Source of the DNA: Brugia malayi
Taxonomy: Eukaryota; Nematoda; Chromadorea; Rhabditida; Onchocercidae
Length of the DNA: 64,000 nt
Direction: 5' to 3'
Assembly: GCF_000002995.4 (NCBI RefSeq)
Contig: NW_025062479.1
Span: 16,488,721 to 16,552,720 of the forward strand
Shown here piece after piece: positions 52,206-64,000 of the stretch; position 1 is the first letter of the stretch; each line of letters opens with the position of its first letter. The notes beneath the pieces were generated by a model. That model was not told the DNA's origin. It saw nothing but the letters and a program-made list of their open reading frames with translations, and did not search any database. The position numbers were made by a program, and so were the translations under genes.

Positions 52206-52247
52206 GATTCGTTAAAAACATGCATGCATGCGTGTTTTTAACGAATC
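52206..52247. repeat. Hairpin, 15-bp arms, near-perfect 42-bp palindrome
   Basis: gattcgttaaaaaca at 52206-52220 pairs perfectly with tgtttttaacgaatc at 52233-52247. The 12-base centre, tgcatgcatgcg, is itself nearly palindromic. It lies about 740 bases past the fkh-9 stop and could fold in the 3'-UTR if the transcript extends that far. Confidence 0.8.
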
Positions 52248-55200
52248 TTGTTCATTTATTCGTGTTTTTTTCGCTTTCTTTTCTCTCTTCTTTTTTTATT
52301 GTTTTATTTTTGAAAGTTGTAAAGAAGACAAAATTACATCCTTATCTCTCCCTCATCTTTCTTCCCCTCCTCTCCTAATTTATCATTAAAGTTGGATACA
52401 CTTAGTTATTTACTCCTTTCTCTTTTCCTACCTTTTTTAAATTTCATTTTTATCATTATCATTAATGGATGAATGAATGGAAGGAACGAATTGATTGTTT
52501 TAAGAGCGAAGTAAGGACTTGCGGGCAGCATGGTTATTATATGTCATACTATAAACATTTATTTTAAAAAACTTAGGTTTAATTTTGTTTCCCTTATTCT
52601 TTTTATTATTTTCATTTCGTTTATGATTCAAAGAAAACAGAAAAAATTTTTAAACCGCGAATAAATCAGGAGATAATAAGAAACGGTGAGAAATCAAATA
52701 AATTATAAGTTATTTCAATTATCTATACAAATATATGCATGTGCATTTGTTCAAAGTAAAATAAAAAATGAAGTGAAAATTTTTCACGGCGCTTCCTTTT
52801 TTTACCTTTTAACAAAAAAATTTTTTTTCGCTTCTGGCGACTTCATTTTAGTTTCTTTTCTCTTTTCCTAGGAAAATTTAACCTAAAATATGACGTAATC
52901 AAAATTATGTTTAAATTAAACCAAATAGTAACGAATTTTTTCTTTTCCTGAGGTTTTCTGCCTTCACGGGTTTTAGGCTTTTTGGAAACAAATTTCAATT
53001 TTTAATCACAGTTTTATAATTTCTCTTACTATTACGGTTCACTTTTTAGTCGCGTAATTGAAAAGAAAAAAAAAAAAATTAGTAACTATTGAATAGGAAA
53101 CGAATATAATTTAATTATTATTTCATTATCCTTTCGCTGAAATTTCTCATTGTTCTTCTTAATCGTTATCACTATTATCATTTTCTTATATGACTTAACC
53201 TGCCACCATCTACCATCTTTCTATTCTTCTCTTATTATCCTGATGACTTTCATCATCAATTTTCTCTTCCTCTTTCTCACTCTCCATCTCTCTCTCTCTC
53301 TTCAAAATTAAGAAAAAAGGACTAAATTCAATCAATCCATCTAAATAGGTCAAATTTATATCACTTCTTTTTGCTATTCTTATCAATCATATTGTAGTTC
53401 TTTTTTTAAATAAATGAAATTCTTGTTTTTTCCTTTTTTTTTCTTTACTTTGTTACATTACATTTTGCTGGGCCAACTTAATTCTCAGTGATTCCAATAT
53501 ATATGTTTATCAAAACAATTTTATTCATTGTTTTCTTCTCTCGGCAAGGCAAATATTGTTGGCAGGTTGCCGATGTGAACTGTACCGGTGATTTTTTTTT
53601 TCAAAATATATGTTTATTTCTTATTTAGGTGTTTTTTCTTTTATTTTTGATGTTTGTTTTTAATTTAGTATTATTATATGTACCATTTTTCATTTAATTT
53701 TCTTAAAAACTAAATCAATAGGAAAAAAAATTTTTTTTTTTGAGAATTCTTCTGTTTCGTCCGAGAAATTTGAATGAATCAATTTTTCGTTTGCCATTTA
53801 ATTAGCAATATTGTTAAACCTACATTTTTGTGTCGTTTCATAGCTTACATCATTTTGATTACGTTTTATACTATTTCTGATATGATTTAATTGGTTTTTC
53901 TCTTCTTTTCTCTTTTTCTCTTTTTTTTTTTGAAAAGGATTTGGGAAGAATTCTGAATTTTTCTCTCAGAAAATTTTTTCCTCTTAATTTATCCTCAAAG
54001 ATAGATTCAATTAACAGTAATGCAGTATAATTTAATTTGTTAATTCATGAGGAATTAATTGATTCACTATCTCGATTCGTCTAGATATCATAATGGTTTG
54101 TTCATAAGGCCATATCTTTTGTTCTTTTTTCTTCATTTTTTTTTTTTTTTTGTCAGCAATAACTTCCTTCTCCGTCTGTACTAAAATTTCTTTTCCAAAT
54201 TTTTATCAAAGAAAGGAAAGCCTCAGAAGTCAATAGAAGTCACTGGCTTATTCTTCCTAATTCAGTTTGCCTTTTTTTCGTAATTTCGTTATTAAAATTC
54301 CAGTTCATTGACTTCTGTTTTTTCTTTTCTTTTTTGTTTAATATCACACTTAAAAATTTACACCAATACTAGCCTGAATTTCGATTAAATCAGAAATAAT
54401 TTACTTTTTAAAAACCAGTTTTTCTTCCATTAACCATATTTTCCCATGCATTTCTGGTTTTGCTGCGTGTTTATTCTCAAATGTGAAATATCGGTGATAA
54501 TTCGAGTTTGCTTGTGTGATTTAATAAAAAGGAAAGTTTTCTCGATCTTTTTTTTTTGAATAAATAAATGAATAATTGATTTTCCAAGAAAATTACTAAT
54601 TTCTCATGCACAAATTATCAGTTTTGTTCGAAATTGTTGAATTTTTTGATCCTTTTTTGCAAGAATATTTTTCTTGGTATAATCTTTTTTCCTATTTTTG
54701 ATTGTGCAAGTCTTTTTTTCTTTTTTATTTGTATATACCTCGTTGTTGATGGTGTTTTTTCTTTTGTTCCTTGATTTTTTTTTTAATATTTGTCATTTTT
54801 TTCAAATTCAAATTATTTTGAACTGTAAATTTTAATACAGGTTCACATTGTGCGAGGTTTTCATTTTATTTTCTTTATTCTGTAACTGTTTTCCCTATTT
54901 TCTTCCTTTCTTTTCCTCTCTCTCTCTCTCTTGTTTTAGGAAAATATGGTTATGAAAGTTTTTTTTCGTTTTTTTCGGTATAGACGCATTTGTCATATCT
55001 GTTAATTTGATCTGCGTGGAATCACATTTCTTCCTTGATAATTGAAAGGTTAGAAAATCCAAAAAAAGAAAGTGGTACATCAGTTTTTCGATCGTTACTA
55101 TTTCAACTGTGTGCCTTTTCATTATGCTGAATTTGATAATATTGATAAATTGTCGATCCGGAATTAAAATTTGGAATTTTAATCTTTTCAATTTTAATCA

Positions 55201-55618
55201 AATCTACCCATCCTGCTTTACTCCTAACCTCTAATCCCACTTATGATCATCGTTTTTTTAAGTAAGTTAATTTTCGAAATTAGGTAAAAATTTTGTTACT
55301 ATGTTTAACTCTCCGGTGCTGTCGATAAACAGGTCTAACTTACCGAGTTTTCTTCTCTTTTTTATTCCTCTGTGGTATTAGGAATGCTTGTTGAATTTCT
55401 GTAGTTGCAAAATAAACATCGAAATTTTCCATGAACAAGTAATTGTCTCAACGATGAGCATCAAATCTTTGTTTATTAAAGTGAAAAAGTTTATAATGTG
55501 AAAGTATTTTACCATTTTATTTTTTCATAAATGTTTCGATAAAGATTTCATCGAATTTCATGCAAGGGGAAAAAAGTTTAAAGTTTAGAAGAATTGCTGC
55601 TGTTGTGTTGAAGAAGTG

Positions 55619-55622
<4 letters not shown>

Positions 55623-55650
<28 letters not shown>
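55623..55650. repeat. CT dinucleotide run
   Basis: Uninterrupted CT repeat about 28 bases long within a T-rich segment. Confidence 0.9.
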
Positions 55651-55658
<8 letters not shown>

Positions 55659-56289
55659 CTTCCCTTTCCCTTTCTTATTGCAAATTATATTTTTAATTTA
55701 TTTTGAAAATATTTTTTGAACCCATCAATTTACAAAGATGACAAAATTAGATGTTCTTGATATATTTTTATTTTTATTACTGTCTGTTTTATGACGAAGG
55801 AGCTATTATTGCTGTCTTTTTTTCTTCAGTAAATTTGGAAGATTTTTTTTTTTTTGATATAATAAAATGTTTGTTGTTTTATTTGAAGGACACAATAAAC
55901 TTCTGAAAAAAAGATTGCTCTTAATTGAAGTGGAATTAAAAAAAAAAATGAGAATTTTGGGTCAGGAAAGTGAATATAGAATGGCCGAAAATGGAAATTG
56001 TCACTTCATGGTGTCAAGTTGCAACTTCGGTTGCTGGAAAATTTCAAGACTACTTGTTACAATAATGGCTTTAGTTTTTGATTCAAAAATTTGATGACTT
56101 CACTTTTGTCAATTAATTTATTCTATTTGAACTATGCCAGTTATGTTTGATCAATTTCGTATAAATTATTTGTAGTACACATGCAATCTTGGCAATTTAT
56201 TTACGCTCGAATCAGAAATTCAATTTTTATCCGTTCCCAAATTGAATTAATTATTTGTTTCATTTCCTAATTAGGTTATTTGTGACCAA

Positions 56290-58726
56290 TCAAATGATAT
56301 GCTGAAATTTTAATTAAATTATTGTGGTTAATTCAATCAGTTACAGAAACACTTTTATCAGTGGCATAATCAGCAGATATATCAATCATAAATTAGATCA
56401 TTTGGTATCAATCCATTCGCTTCATGTATTCCCAAACTTACCTTTTTGGTGAATTCACAGTCCGGCAAACAGAAATACCCTATTCCGGAATCATCACTTA
56501 AATCATACCATGTTTTTCGGCAGCAAATCATTCGATGACCACAATGTGAATCTTGAGAGCATTCATCTCTTAGCACAGCTGCGATAATCAATTTCAGTTA
56601 ATATTATTTTAAGTTAGCTAACATATCCTTTCCGACTAATACAACAGGTGTCATTCATTTTAATCATCCGTCACTTTTTTGATACCATTTTGATTTTCTT
56701 CTCAAATTTTACAACTTCTGTGCTAACCTCTAGCAAGATATAATTCAATGCGAATCGGTTTATCAAGTTGTCGCTTTCGAATATATTCCGTTTGAACCGG
56801 AAACTCAGTTGAAAACCGTAAATCAATGAATGATGATTTCGATAAATTATCTCCATCTACAAACATGTCTAACTCACAATGATAAAATAGAATGATAATT
56901 TTCAACCTTTGTAGCGGCCTTTACATAACTCTGGAAGGAAGCATATAACACCAATTTCGGTTAGCTCATTAATAACTACTGGAAGTTCCCATTAGTTTGG
57001 TACTACTCACTGGACATCATGTGTTGAAGAATTAAATTACTTTTTATGTCTCATTAAAATATAAATCATTACATATTTGAAACAGCAACAGCTAACTCTG
57101 TCCTGTTACCGTAAATTAATTCCTAAGAAATCAGAAACTTCTTAAATTTTTTTTTTTTTTTTTTTGAAATGTTTTGAGAGACGAATTTTAATTATAAGGA
57201 AAAGCATAAGAAATAATATTGTATTCCATAAAAGACATCTGAATGATAGGAAAGAAGGAGAGTAATGATAATAATGATTAGAGTGATGAATAGGCAGTGG
57301 ATATCAAAGTAAGCAGCGAACGAAGTAAAAAGCTCTCAGTAATAAAATCCATTTCGCAATATTAAGTTTTCAATTTAAATGTAACAAAATTTTAAAAAAT
57401 TCGAAAACAAAACCACCTGTTCCTGTTCTGCTATTATTTGTTGCTACTAGTTTTTGCTCTTTTTGATAATTACCAATTGTCATTTTCAATTTCGTCTATA
57501 AAATTTATGAATTTTTTTTAATTTTCAGAAATTTTGAAAAATTTTAATTTGACAGTAACAAAACTTTAGTAACTACTTTCTTTTTTTTCTTTTTAATCTT
57601 TCGAAAGAATTAAAATTAAATAGAAAAAAATTTGAGTAAACAGCATTAGAAATTGTTGGTTCTGTATATGAATGATGAAAAGCTGTTGTAGTTACTGTTG
57701 GTATTATTGCTGCTGTTGTGACTGTAGTGCTAGTTGTGTAATCAAAAAGATCTAAATTTCCAAATACTGATAAATTTCTGGTCGTAGTCTCAATTTTAGA
57801 TAACACTTCGCTGAAATAATGGTTCGTTATTTCTTGAAAATATAACTGTTTGGAGGAAATTTGTTTATTACACACTTATTAATATCGTTTTGTTTATACT
57901 ATATTTTACATACAAGTGAGATCATTTGTTTTGAAAAAAAAAAACGACAAAGGTTGAAGTATTATACTTTAAAAAACTGAAATTAAATGGTAAATAGATT
58001 TGTTATATATGATACAATATTGTTAATCACAACGAAAAATATAGTTTAAATAATTTTTGATTTAAATATAATTTTCAAATATACCTTGTTGCAGTACCCA
58101 TTAAACGAAACAACTGATGATGTATCGCTAAATGTGATCTGTCCTGTTCTTTCGTATTCATTAATGAATCTAAATTGTTTCTTGCACAACTTTCAAGATG
58201 ATTATCAAACTTAAGAGATACTGTTCAAAATAACAAAATATTGGAAGTATTAAAAGCATATTAGCGAAAAAAAAAAGCTTAAAATGAATAATTCAATTTT
58301 CAATTAATCCATCAACTTTATCTGTTAATATAATCAAATATATGAATGAAAATGATTTAAATATGTTTCAAATAGTTAGTTTAGCACTTATTGATTTCGT
58401 AAATTATGTATAAAATAAGAATACATAGCAGTTTCTTGTTATAATTTTTAGTATATATTAATAGAAACAAAAAAGTGTGACACACACACTTCCATTCGTT
58501 TTTTAAATTCAAAATCATCAAACTGAGAAAAAAAATTGATAAATTTAAGTCGATATTTTAAAATGACTAGAGATGCATCATACTCACCGTGTTTTCTTTG
58601 TATTCGTATCGGTTTATTTGACAAATGCCAGCAGCTACCATTAACACAGTATAAATTTGGTGGGCAATGATTATCATCACTGCATGGGCCTAAATTAAAT
58701 TTTTTAAAACAAATTTTCAATCAAAT

Positions 58727-58766
<40 letters not shown>

Positions 58767-60004
58767 CTTCATCATTCCAGTTTGTTAGTTTTTACATTGT
58801 TAATAATAATGATAACACTATTGATATTGGTCTTGATAATGATAGTGATAATGATAACTCTTCTTCCCAGAATGGAAAATTTTTGTGTTGTCATTTGACA
58901 AGGACAAACATTTGTCATATAATTAATTATTCATTTTATGCATTATTAAGATTTCTCCCCATATCATCTCCTTTTCTCATTTTATATGCATATATCAATT
59001 TAAAAACATTAAAATTTCTTTAAACATTTTGATTTGCCAAAAAAATGATTAATTAATTATTTGATTAGTATCAATTAGCATAATTTTTTCAAATGCAAAT
59101 CGTACAAATTTTCAAATGATGTTTAAGATTAGATGCTGACTTTTTGATCAAAAAAAAACCAAAAAATTGCAATGTTAACCAATGTTTTTTTAGATGGATT
59201 TTTCAGAAAAGAAAATTCAAATATATGGGAAAAATTAATAGTGTTAAGCATAAATAGATAAACAAAATGAAATAATATTAGAAATGAAGCAATTTTACAG
59301 CAAATAAAATACAGCAAAAAAAAAATAAATAAATATGTTTAGATCGATTTTTCACAAAAAAGAATTCAAACATATGAAAAAAATTAATAGTAATAAGCAT
59401 AAGTAGATAAATGAAATAACCCGGAAATTTGTTGTATTTTTAACTTTTTTAAACCTATTTCAAGAAGTATGATTTAAAAATGATTTATAGCATAATTTCA
59501 GTATTAATTTTATTATCGCACATTCAAAAAAACGATCGAAATAAAAAAAATCAGAAATATGGAGTGTATTACTTTTGTTTCTCGCTCTCTGGAAACTGTG
59601 AAAATGCTGCAAGAATTTAAAATAATTTAGAAAAGTTAAATTGAAATACCGCTGTTACTATATTTAAATATATAATTAACGGAAATATTTTTCCACTATT
59701 TGCCTAATTTATTTAGAATACTTAAATCTCTGCCCAACTTTCAATCTCACTATTTATTCATGTAATGATCATCACTGCAATTTTGTGCAACGTAATTACA
59801 TTTCATTTCGATGAATTGCTGTTATTACCGATAAGCATTAAATATTGTTATGCATTAAAACAAACCAGGCCACTGGAACCATTCTGTCTGTTTCGAATTT
59901 CTTGCCGAAAACCGCTTTTGACGCTTGTTGTGGTCATTGTTTAATTCACGTTGCTTTTGAGTCTTTTTGGGTTGTTTATCACGCTGTGAAGAGGATGTCA
60001 GCAT
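56290..60004 (-). CDS. Cysteine-rich protein with furin-like site, unrecognised
   Basis: I do not recognise the family. Phase-compatible exons on the minus strand are 60004-59866, 58689-58588, 58220-58085, 57810-57642, 56872-56728 and 56578-56442, totalling 276 codons. The last has a clear gtaagt donor. The terminal exon is unsettled: 56301-56290 or 56033-56001 would each supply a stop. The protein has a basic N-terminus with KRQKR (a furin-type site), a first Cys cluster (PCSDDNHCPPNLYC, then CW), a Thr-rich segment (TTSTTVTTAAIIPTVTTTA) and a second Cys cluster (ECSQDSHCGHRMICC, then FCLPDC). KPIRI occurs near both clusters, which suggests an internal duplication. The CxxDxxC spacing recalls EB-type or WAP-like modules of secreted nematode proteins. 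No signal peptide follows the ATG at 60004, so upstream exons are likely, joining at the acceptor after 59984. The fourth exon could instead read through to a stop near 57573. Confidence 0.6.
58731..58763. repeat. TA dinucleotide run
   Basis: About 33 bases of TA repeat inside the intron just upstream (transcript sense) of the first cysteine-cluster exon. Confidence 0.9.
59182..59419. repeat. Tandem intronic duplication, about 90-bp units
   Basis: Copy 1 at about 59182-59275 and copy 2 at about 59335-59419 share agat(g/c)gatttttca, aattcaaa(t/c)atatg, aaattaatagt and aagcataa(a/g)tagataa in the same order. The offset is 144-149 bp. They lie in the long intron between the first two exons of the cysteine-rich gene. 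Confidence 0.75.
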
Positions 60005-62496
60005 AGTTTCCAAATTATTTACAATAATAATAAATATTATTAACACATATTTAAATGTAATTAGAAGAAAGATTCATTAATTACTCCAGTTTTGACAGAA
60101 AAAAACATTAGGAATTTGGCCGAACTGATTTGTCCATAAAATAAAAAAAATGTAACCATAAAATAAACCTGAATAACATCACTGGTAATATCTTTAGTGA
60201 TTCCTCTGATAAATAAACCTGAAAAAAGTAAATTTATGTGAAAATTGTTAAAATATTTTGCTATCAGATTTTATTCAAACATATCACAATAACATCATGA
60301 GCAATAATGAAAAAAAATGATAATTATATATCAGACAAAGAACTTCTTTTATACTGACGCTTTCCTAAATCACAAAATTTTATTTTCATCTGACAATATA
60401 GTGAGAAAATCATTTATTTTAATCAGAATTAGGACAAAATAAGACTTTAAAATTTCAAAATTATGATCGTTTTTCATTAAATTAGACATTCTAACCAAAA
60501 ACGGTAAATTTTATACTAATCAAAATTATTCACATTTGCTTTTTTAAATTTAACGTCGTTGAAAAACATTTTAAGTATATTAAATAAATATAATTTCATT
60601 AATTCATTCAATCATCAAATTTATATCATTTATCTCAATGGTTTTCATTATCAGGAAATGTGTTCCATCAACTTTTAAGCAGATCAATTCTTTTTTTATT
60701 CTGGAACTACCTCGTAAAATACGTTTTTGTTAGCCTAATTTTCAGTTGAAATTATCTGAGCTATATGAAATAAGACTTCTTAATATTCATTACCGATCAA
60801 ATGTAATTAATATCACAATTAAGAATAAAAATTGAATAAATTTGATAAAATGAATGATCTATTTAAAAATGAAGTAAAACTTAATGGACAAATTTGACTA
60901 TTCTTTTGCAATTTATATTTATCAAAATATGTACCAAAAAATATTCGCAAATCTTACAACTATTTTTACCAATTATTGTACTATGCTGCTTATTTTATAT
61001 TGATGATAGTACATATTCTAAACTTTGACTAAATTAAAAAAAAAAAGTAACTTAAAAGCATATTAATAATTGTAGAAAAGTATGCACGTTGAAAATAATA
61101 AATGGAGTTGATCTTTATACAGTAATCTAGCAAGTTATTAAAACAAATTGTTTACTTGGTTTGTCATCATCAAAGTTGTATACTATCTATTGTCACTGAT
61201 TTATTCTCCACTTACTATTTCCACTCCTTTATTGTAACTATTTTTTAAATATCATTTCTTTAATTTAAGAAAAGTTTTTAAAGAAATCCAAAATGATTAT
61301 TTTGCTGTTTTCGATTTCAATACAAACTTGGCATTTAATTATGATTAGATTGAAATGCCAATGATTAGTTTCAGCATTGTTGCAATCCAAAATCAAACTT
61401 CCATTATTGGTACAATTATGGATGTAAAACAAAATCATTTCATTTATTTTCGTCGTTAGGGAGAAATGAAATATTTTCCCGTGAACAATTTTTTTTTCAA
61501 ATTTTCGTACCACATATTATTTTTACGATTCTATTTGTTTGCAAATACATTTTAAATGAACATTTCCTAGAAAATAAAGAAACATGCCGAACCGTTAGAT
61601 TGTGATAGTTTCTTAATAAGTCTGGTATTTTGGTTTTCCTCATTTATCCAGTCAGTCTGTTCCTGAAATTTGTTATCTCCTTTATCAATATGACTTAAAA
61701 ATCAATAATCGCAACTGCCTTAATCAAGATAATAAGATCATTAAAATATCTAGGTACTGAAATTTATAAATTTACTTCAAATATTTCACTTATTGGAAAT
61801 CTCAAATTAATTGCTTCAAATTTGGTTAATCTTAAAATGATCAATTAAACTGCCAAAATTATTTAAATCATTAATTTTCATAACTGCTATTTCCGAAAAC
61901 TTTATGAAATGAAAAATATGAAATTAGATCAATTAATAATTGCTATGATAACATCAAAACAAAAGTTACTGAAACTTTTCTAATGGCTTTTAGTAAAACT
62001 TACGAATGAAATTAACTTGTCCACGTTATCTTCATAGTTTTTTTCCCTTATCATTATCAATTGATCACTGTTGTTTCTTATCGCATCATTATTTCCAACT
62101 TTTATGATTACTGTACTTTTAATTGCATCCACAATATTCGTTATTCTCAAAGTTTTAGGTAATAAATGGTATATTCCCGCAAAAGATTATTTCGAAATAA
62201 AGATTAATTGAAACTTCAATATTCAGTTAAAATTGAAAATTCGTGAAAAAAGTTCAAATCAGATAAGTCTGTTCTGCAAATTTTGACAGGAATCAGAGGA
62301 ATAGCAGTAGACTGTATTTTAAAAACTGAATTGAAGTATAGCTAAATATATTCCGAAAAACAAAATCTAATCCATTTGATTTCAAAACCAATACGACTTT
62401 TTATTTTTTGTTGTATTAAATGATTCGATAATTAGTATTTAAAAAAAATTTCTTTTTTCATTAAAAATACTAGAAAATTTTTTTTTACTGGAAACT
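60005..62496. other. Non-coding region or intron, with one possible exon
   Basis: It is either intergenic between two minus-strand genes or a long intron of one gene. One protein-like exon is listed separately at 62004-62145. The minus-strand frame at 61265-61513 (82 codons, containing CNNAETNHWHF) has no flanking splice signals that fit, and I leave it uncalled. Confidence 0.45.
62004..62145 (-). CDS. Possible coding exon linking the two Cys-rich loci
   Basis: A 47-codon open stretch on the minus strand with protein-like composition (for example STVIIKVGNNDAI, then REKNYEDNVDKLISF), ending at a consensus gtaagt donor after 62004. The only acceptor, ctttgag, is weak. Its phases fit a donor at 62501 (CA|gtaaag, which overlaps the stop codon of the upstream exon) and the acceptor before 59983. 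It would therefore join both cysteine-rich loci into one gene. No start codon in frame makes it a first exon. Confidence 0.35.
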
Positions 62497-63641
62497 TTAC
62501 TGGTTAAGCGTATCAACAGCCCAACGAATGAAAATAGTAGCAGTTATTCCGGAAGGTATAATTAAATGTGTGTAATGTTTTATTACTAAATAAATTGCAA
62601 CCAGTATAATTACTATTTGAATAAATCCAACTGCAAAATTTAACATTCTGGAAGTAGCGAGTGAATATATTAGGAAATAGTAATTAGTAAATTGAAATTA
62701 TGCTCAAATGCTCAATTTTTTCAATTTTTTAAGTTTAAATTAAAAAATGTAAAAAACAGTGAGTATTTGGGAGTATTTCAAGCGATATCATTCATGATTT
62801 CCTAACATTTTTGGAATATTGGAATATGTTTAGCACAAATAATAACGAATCAATACGTAGGTGTATTACTAACTTTTCCAATTACTGCTCACATAACTAT
62901 TATTATCCCTTTCTGTAGCAATGTTTATCTGTTATCAGATGGAAATAAAATTATACCTGCAAAATTTCTCGCATTGCACTATACTACTGTGACACTTGCT
63001 ATCCGAAGTACATTTCACTAAAAATTCACTAAAAACATAAATTATAATAAACAACGCATTAATCAAATTTTGTAATTAGAAGCAGTAATGGAAATTTATT
63101 AAATTTATTCCGCTGATTTCAATTTTCTTAAGGATTATCAAATATTATATGAGTTGATACTCATAAAAAAACTATTCTGAATACAGTAAAGTGCGAGAAT
63201 GACAAAAACTGGTTGCACGACGATATACTTAATACTTCGAGAAAATTCAAGCATAAGAATCAGATAATCTATCAGAAGCTTAATTAATAAGGTATTGTGA
63301 CTGAAAATTGGAAATTTCTGCTACAGTAATGTCCTAAATCAAATATGCTAAGTAATCGGCTGATGATTATCATATACAATAATAATAAGAAGATTACAAT
63401 GTAATACATTTACTTTACTGGTTTAGTTGTCAAAACGAACTGAATAACATAAAAGTACTAATCATGATTAAATTGGCATGATTTCATATTAGTGTTGCAT
63501 TATTTAATTAATTAATAAGTGAACCTTCTTTAATTTCTGCTAACAATACTGTCTGTATATTATGTTGCAAAAGAATGCTAATGAGAAGTGACCGACAATA
63601 CCTTCGTACATGTAAACTTTGAATGAGCCGCATGGAAAAGT
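62497..63641 (-). CDS. Cys-rich membrane protein, 3' exons (partial)
   Basis: The 3' part of a gene whose 5' end lies beyond the right edge or is not recognisable. Exons are 63641-63602, 63017-62957 and 62647-62497, with phases 1 and 2 agreeing. The read residues are TFPCGSFKVYMYE, then VKCTSDSKCHSSIVQCEKFC, then a hydrophobic segment (FAVGFIQIVIILVAIYLVI) that should span the membrane, followed by a short tail ending at a TAA at 62497. The five cysteines before the membrane segment suggest a small extracellular module, and CTSDSKC resembles the CSDDNHC and CSQDSHC of the neighbouring gene. The family is not recognised. The last exon begins one base before an ATG, so a separate 49-residue trans-spliced protein is a weaker alternative. 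The stop overlaps a good splice donor, so the frame may continue into 62145-62004. Confidence 0.5.
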
Positions 63642-64000
63642 CTGAAAATAAACATTTTATAATTTTCAAGACAATTTAAATATTTTCGCAATCATGTTTT
63701 GAGCAAATACGATGAACTTTAATTAAATTTATTTAGGTAAAATTACTTTAAGTAATTGAAGTACACCGTAATGTTTGAATTATATCAAAGTGTAGTTTAA
63801 TATTATCTTTGAAATTTCAAATAAGCTTAACAAGGATATAATAATTATTATGTTGCGGGTAATGAGCAAAAGATATAATATATAATTTTTAATTCGCTGA
63901 ATTAAATAAATGATTTTATTTATCAGTAAAGCAAATTGTTCCTTCTACATTTTCAATAAATTAATTCTGTTATTACAAGTTATTATTTAGCGGATAATAG
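63642..64000. other. Right edge, no exon identified
   Basis: Presumed intron or upstream region of the partial minus-strand gene. A frame after a ttcag at about 63893 is open on the minus strand for some 35 codons, but it is rich in Ile, Leu and Tyr and has no usable donor, so I do not call it. Confidence 0.4.

Larger units (their letters stand above)
51470..56000. other. 3' flank of fkh-9, non-coding
   Basis: No gene recognised. It contains a GT microsatellite (51824-51845), the hairpin at 52206-52247, T-rich tracts, and a CT run (55623-55650). The minus-strand frame at 54895-55191 and the plus-strand frame at 55867-56094 lack motifs. The fkh-9 3'-UTR must lie at its left end, but no confident polyadenylation signal was picked. 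Confidence 0.6.

Noticed and set aside
56869..56978. Extra exon (ending LCKGRYK) at 56978-56907 between the Thr-rich and second Cys-cluster exons
   Set aside because: It would need a 38-base intron, far shorter than all others in the window; a direct join from 57642 to 56872 is in phase without it.
1..64000. tRNA, rRNA, spliced-leader RNA genes and CRISPR arrays
   Set aside because: I saw no TTCGAATC-type T-arm with a matching cloverleaf, no filarial SL1 22-mer, no rRNA segments and no regularly spaced repeats of CRISPR type. A covariance-model scan would be needed to exclude divergent small RNAs.

Overview
The window looks like nuclear DNA of a parasitic nematode, most likely a filarial or other spirurid worm. 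The base composition is strongly AT-rich, full of homopolymer runs and ATT/TA/GA microsatellites. Genes are split into small exons with GT-AG introns and nematode-style TTTCAG/TTTTAG acceptors. Several start codons lie 1-3 bases after an AG acceptor, as expected for spliced-leader trans-splicing. The species call is inference; no rRNA, tRNA or organellar sequence was found.

Layout. 1-6.6 kb is mostly non-coding, with one short unrecognised open frame near 5.5 kb. 6,614-8,486 (+) is a complete six-exon translin gene. 8.5-11.7 kb is non-coding apart from an unrecognised 65-codon frame. 11,700-15,062 (-) is an eight-exon kinase gene that I assign to the Mos family. About 15.1-47.3 kb is a 32-kb stretch with no recognisable gene. 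It holds microsatellites, a perfect 315-bp direct repeat (two copies 12.28 kb apart), a 41-bp-arm inverted repeat beside mariner-like terminal motifs, several palindromes and a small GC-richer island near 35.3 kb. 47,509-51,469 (+) is a complete six-exon forkhead transcription factor closest to C. elegans fkh-9. 51.5-56 kb is its 3' flank. About 56.0-60.0 kb (-) is a multi-exon gene for an unrecognised cysteine-rich protein with a furin-like KRQKR site. 62.5-63.6 kb (-) holds the 3' exons of a second cysteine-rich, membrane-anchored protein gene that runs off the right edge. The last two may be one gene, because their splice phases can be joined through an extra exon at 62.0 kb.

Nothing suggests an operon or a shared pathway. 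Translin (RNA metabolism), Mos (oocyte MAPK activation) and fkh-9 (transcription) are independent, and the long flank upstream of fkh-9 is a reasonable place for its regulatory DNA. The most interesting items are the Mos-type kinase, the translin with an altered basic motif, the unclassified cysteine-rich locus and the exact 315-bp duplication. All exon borders come from reading splice signals and phases by eye; no transcript or database evidence was available.
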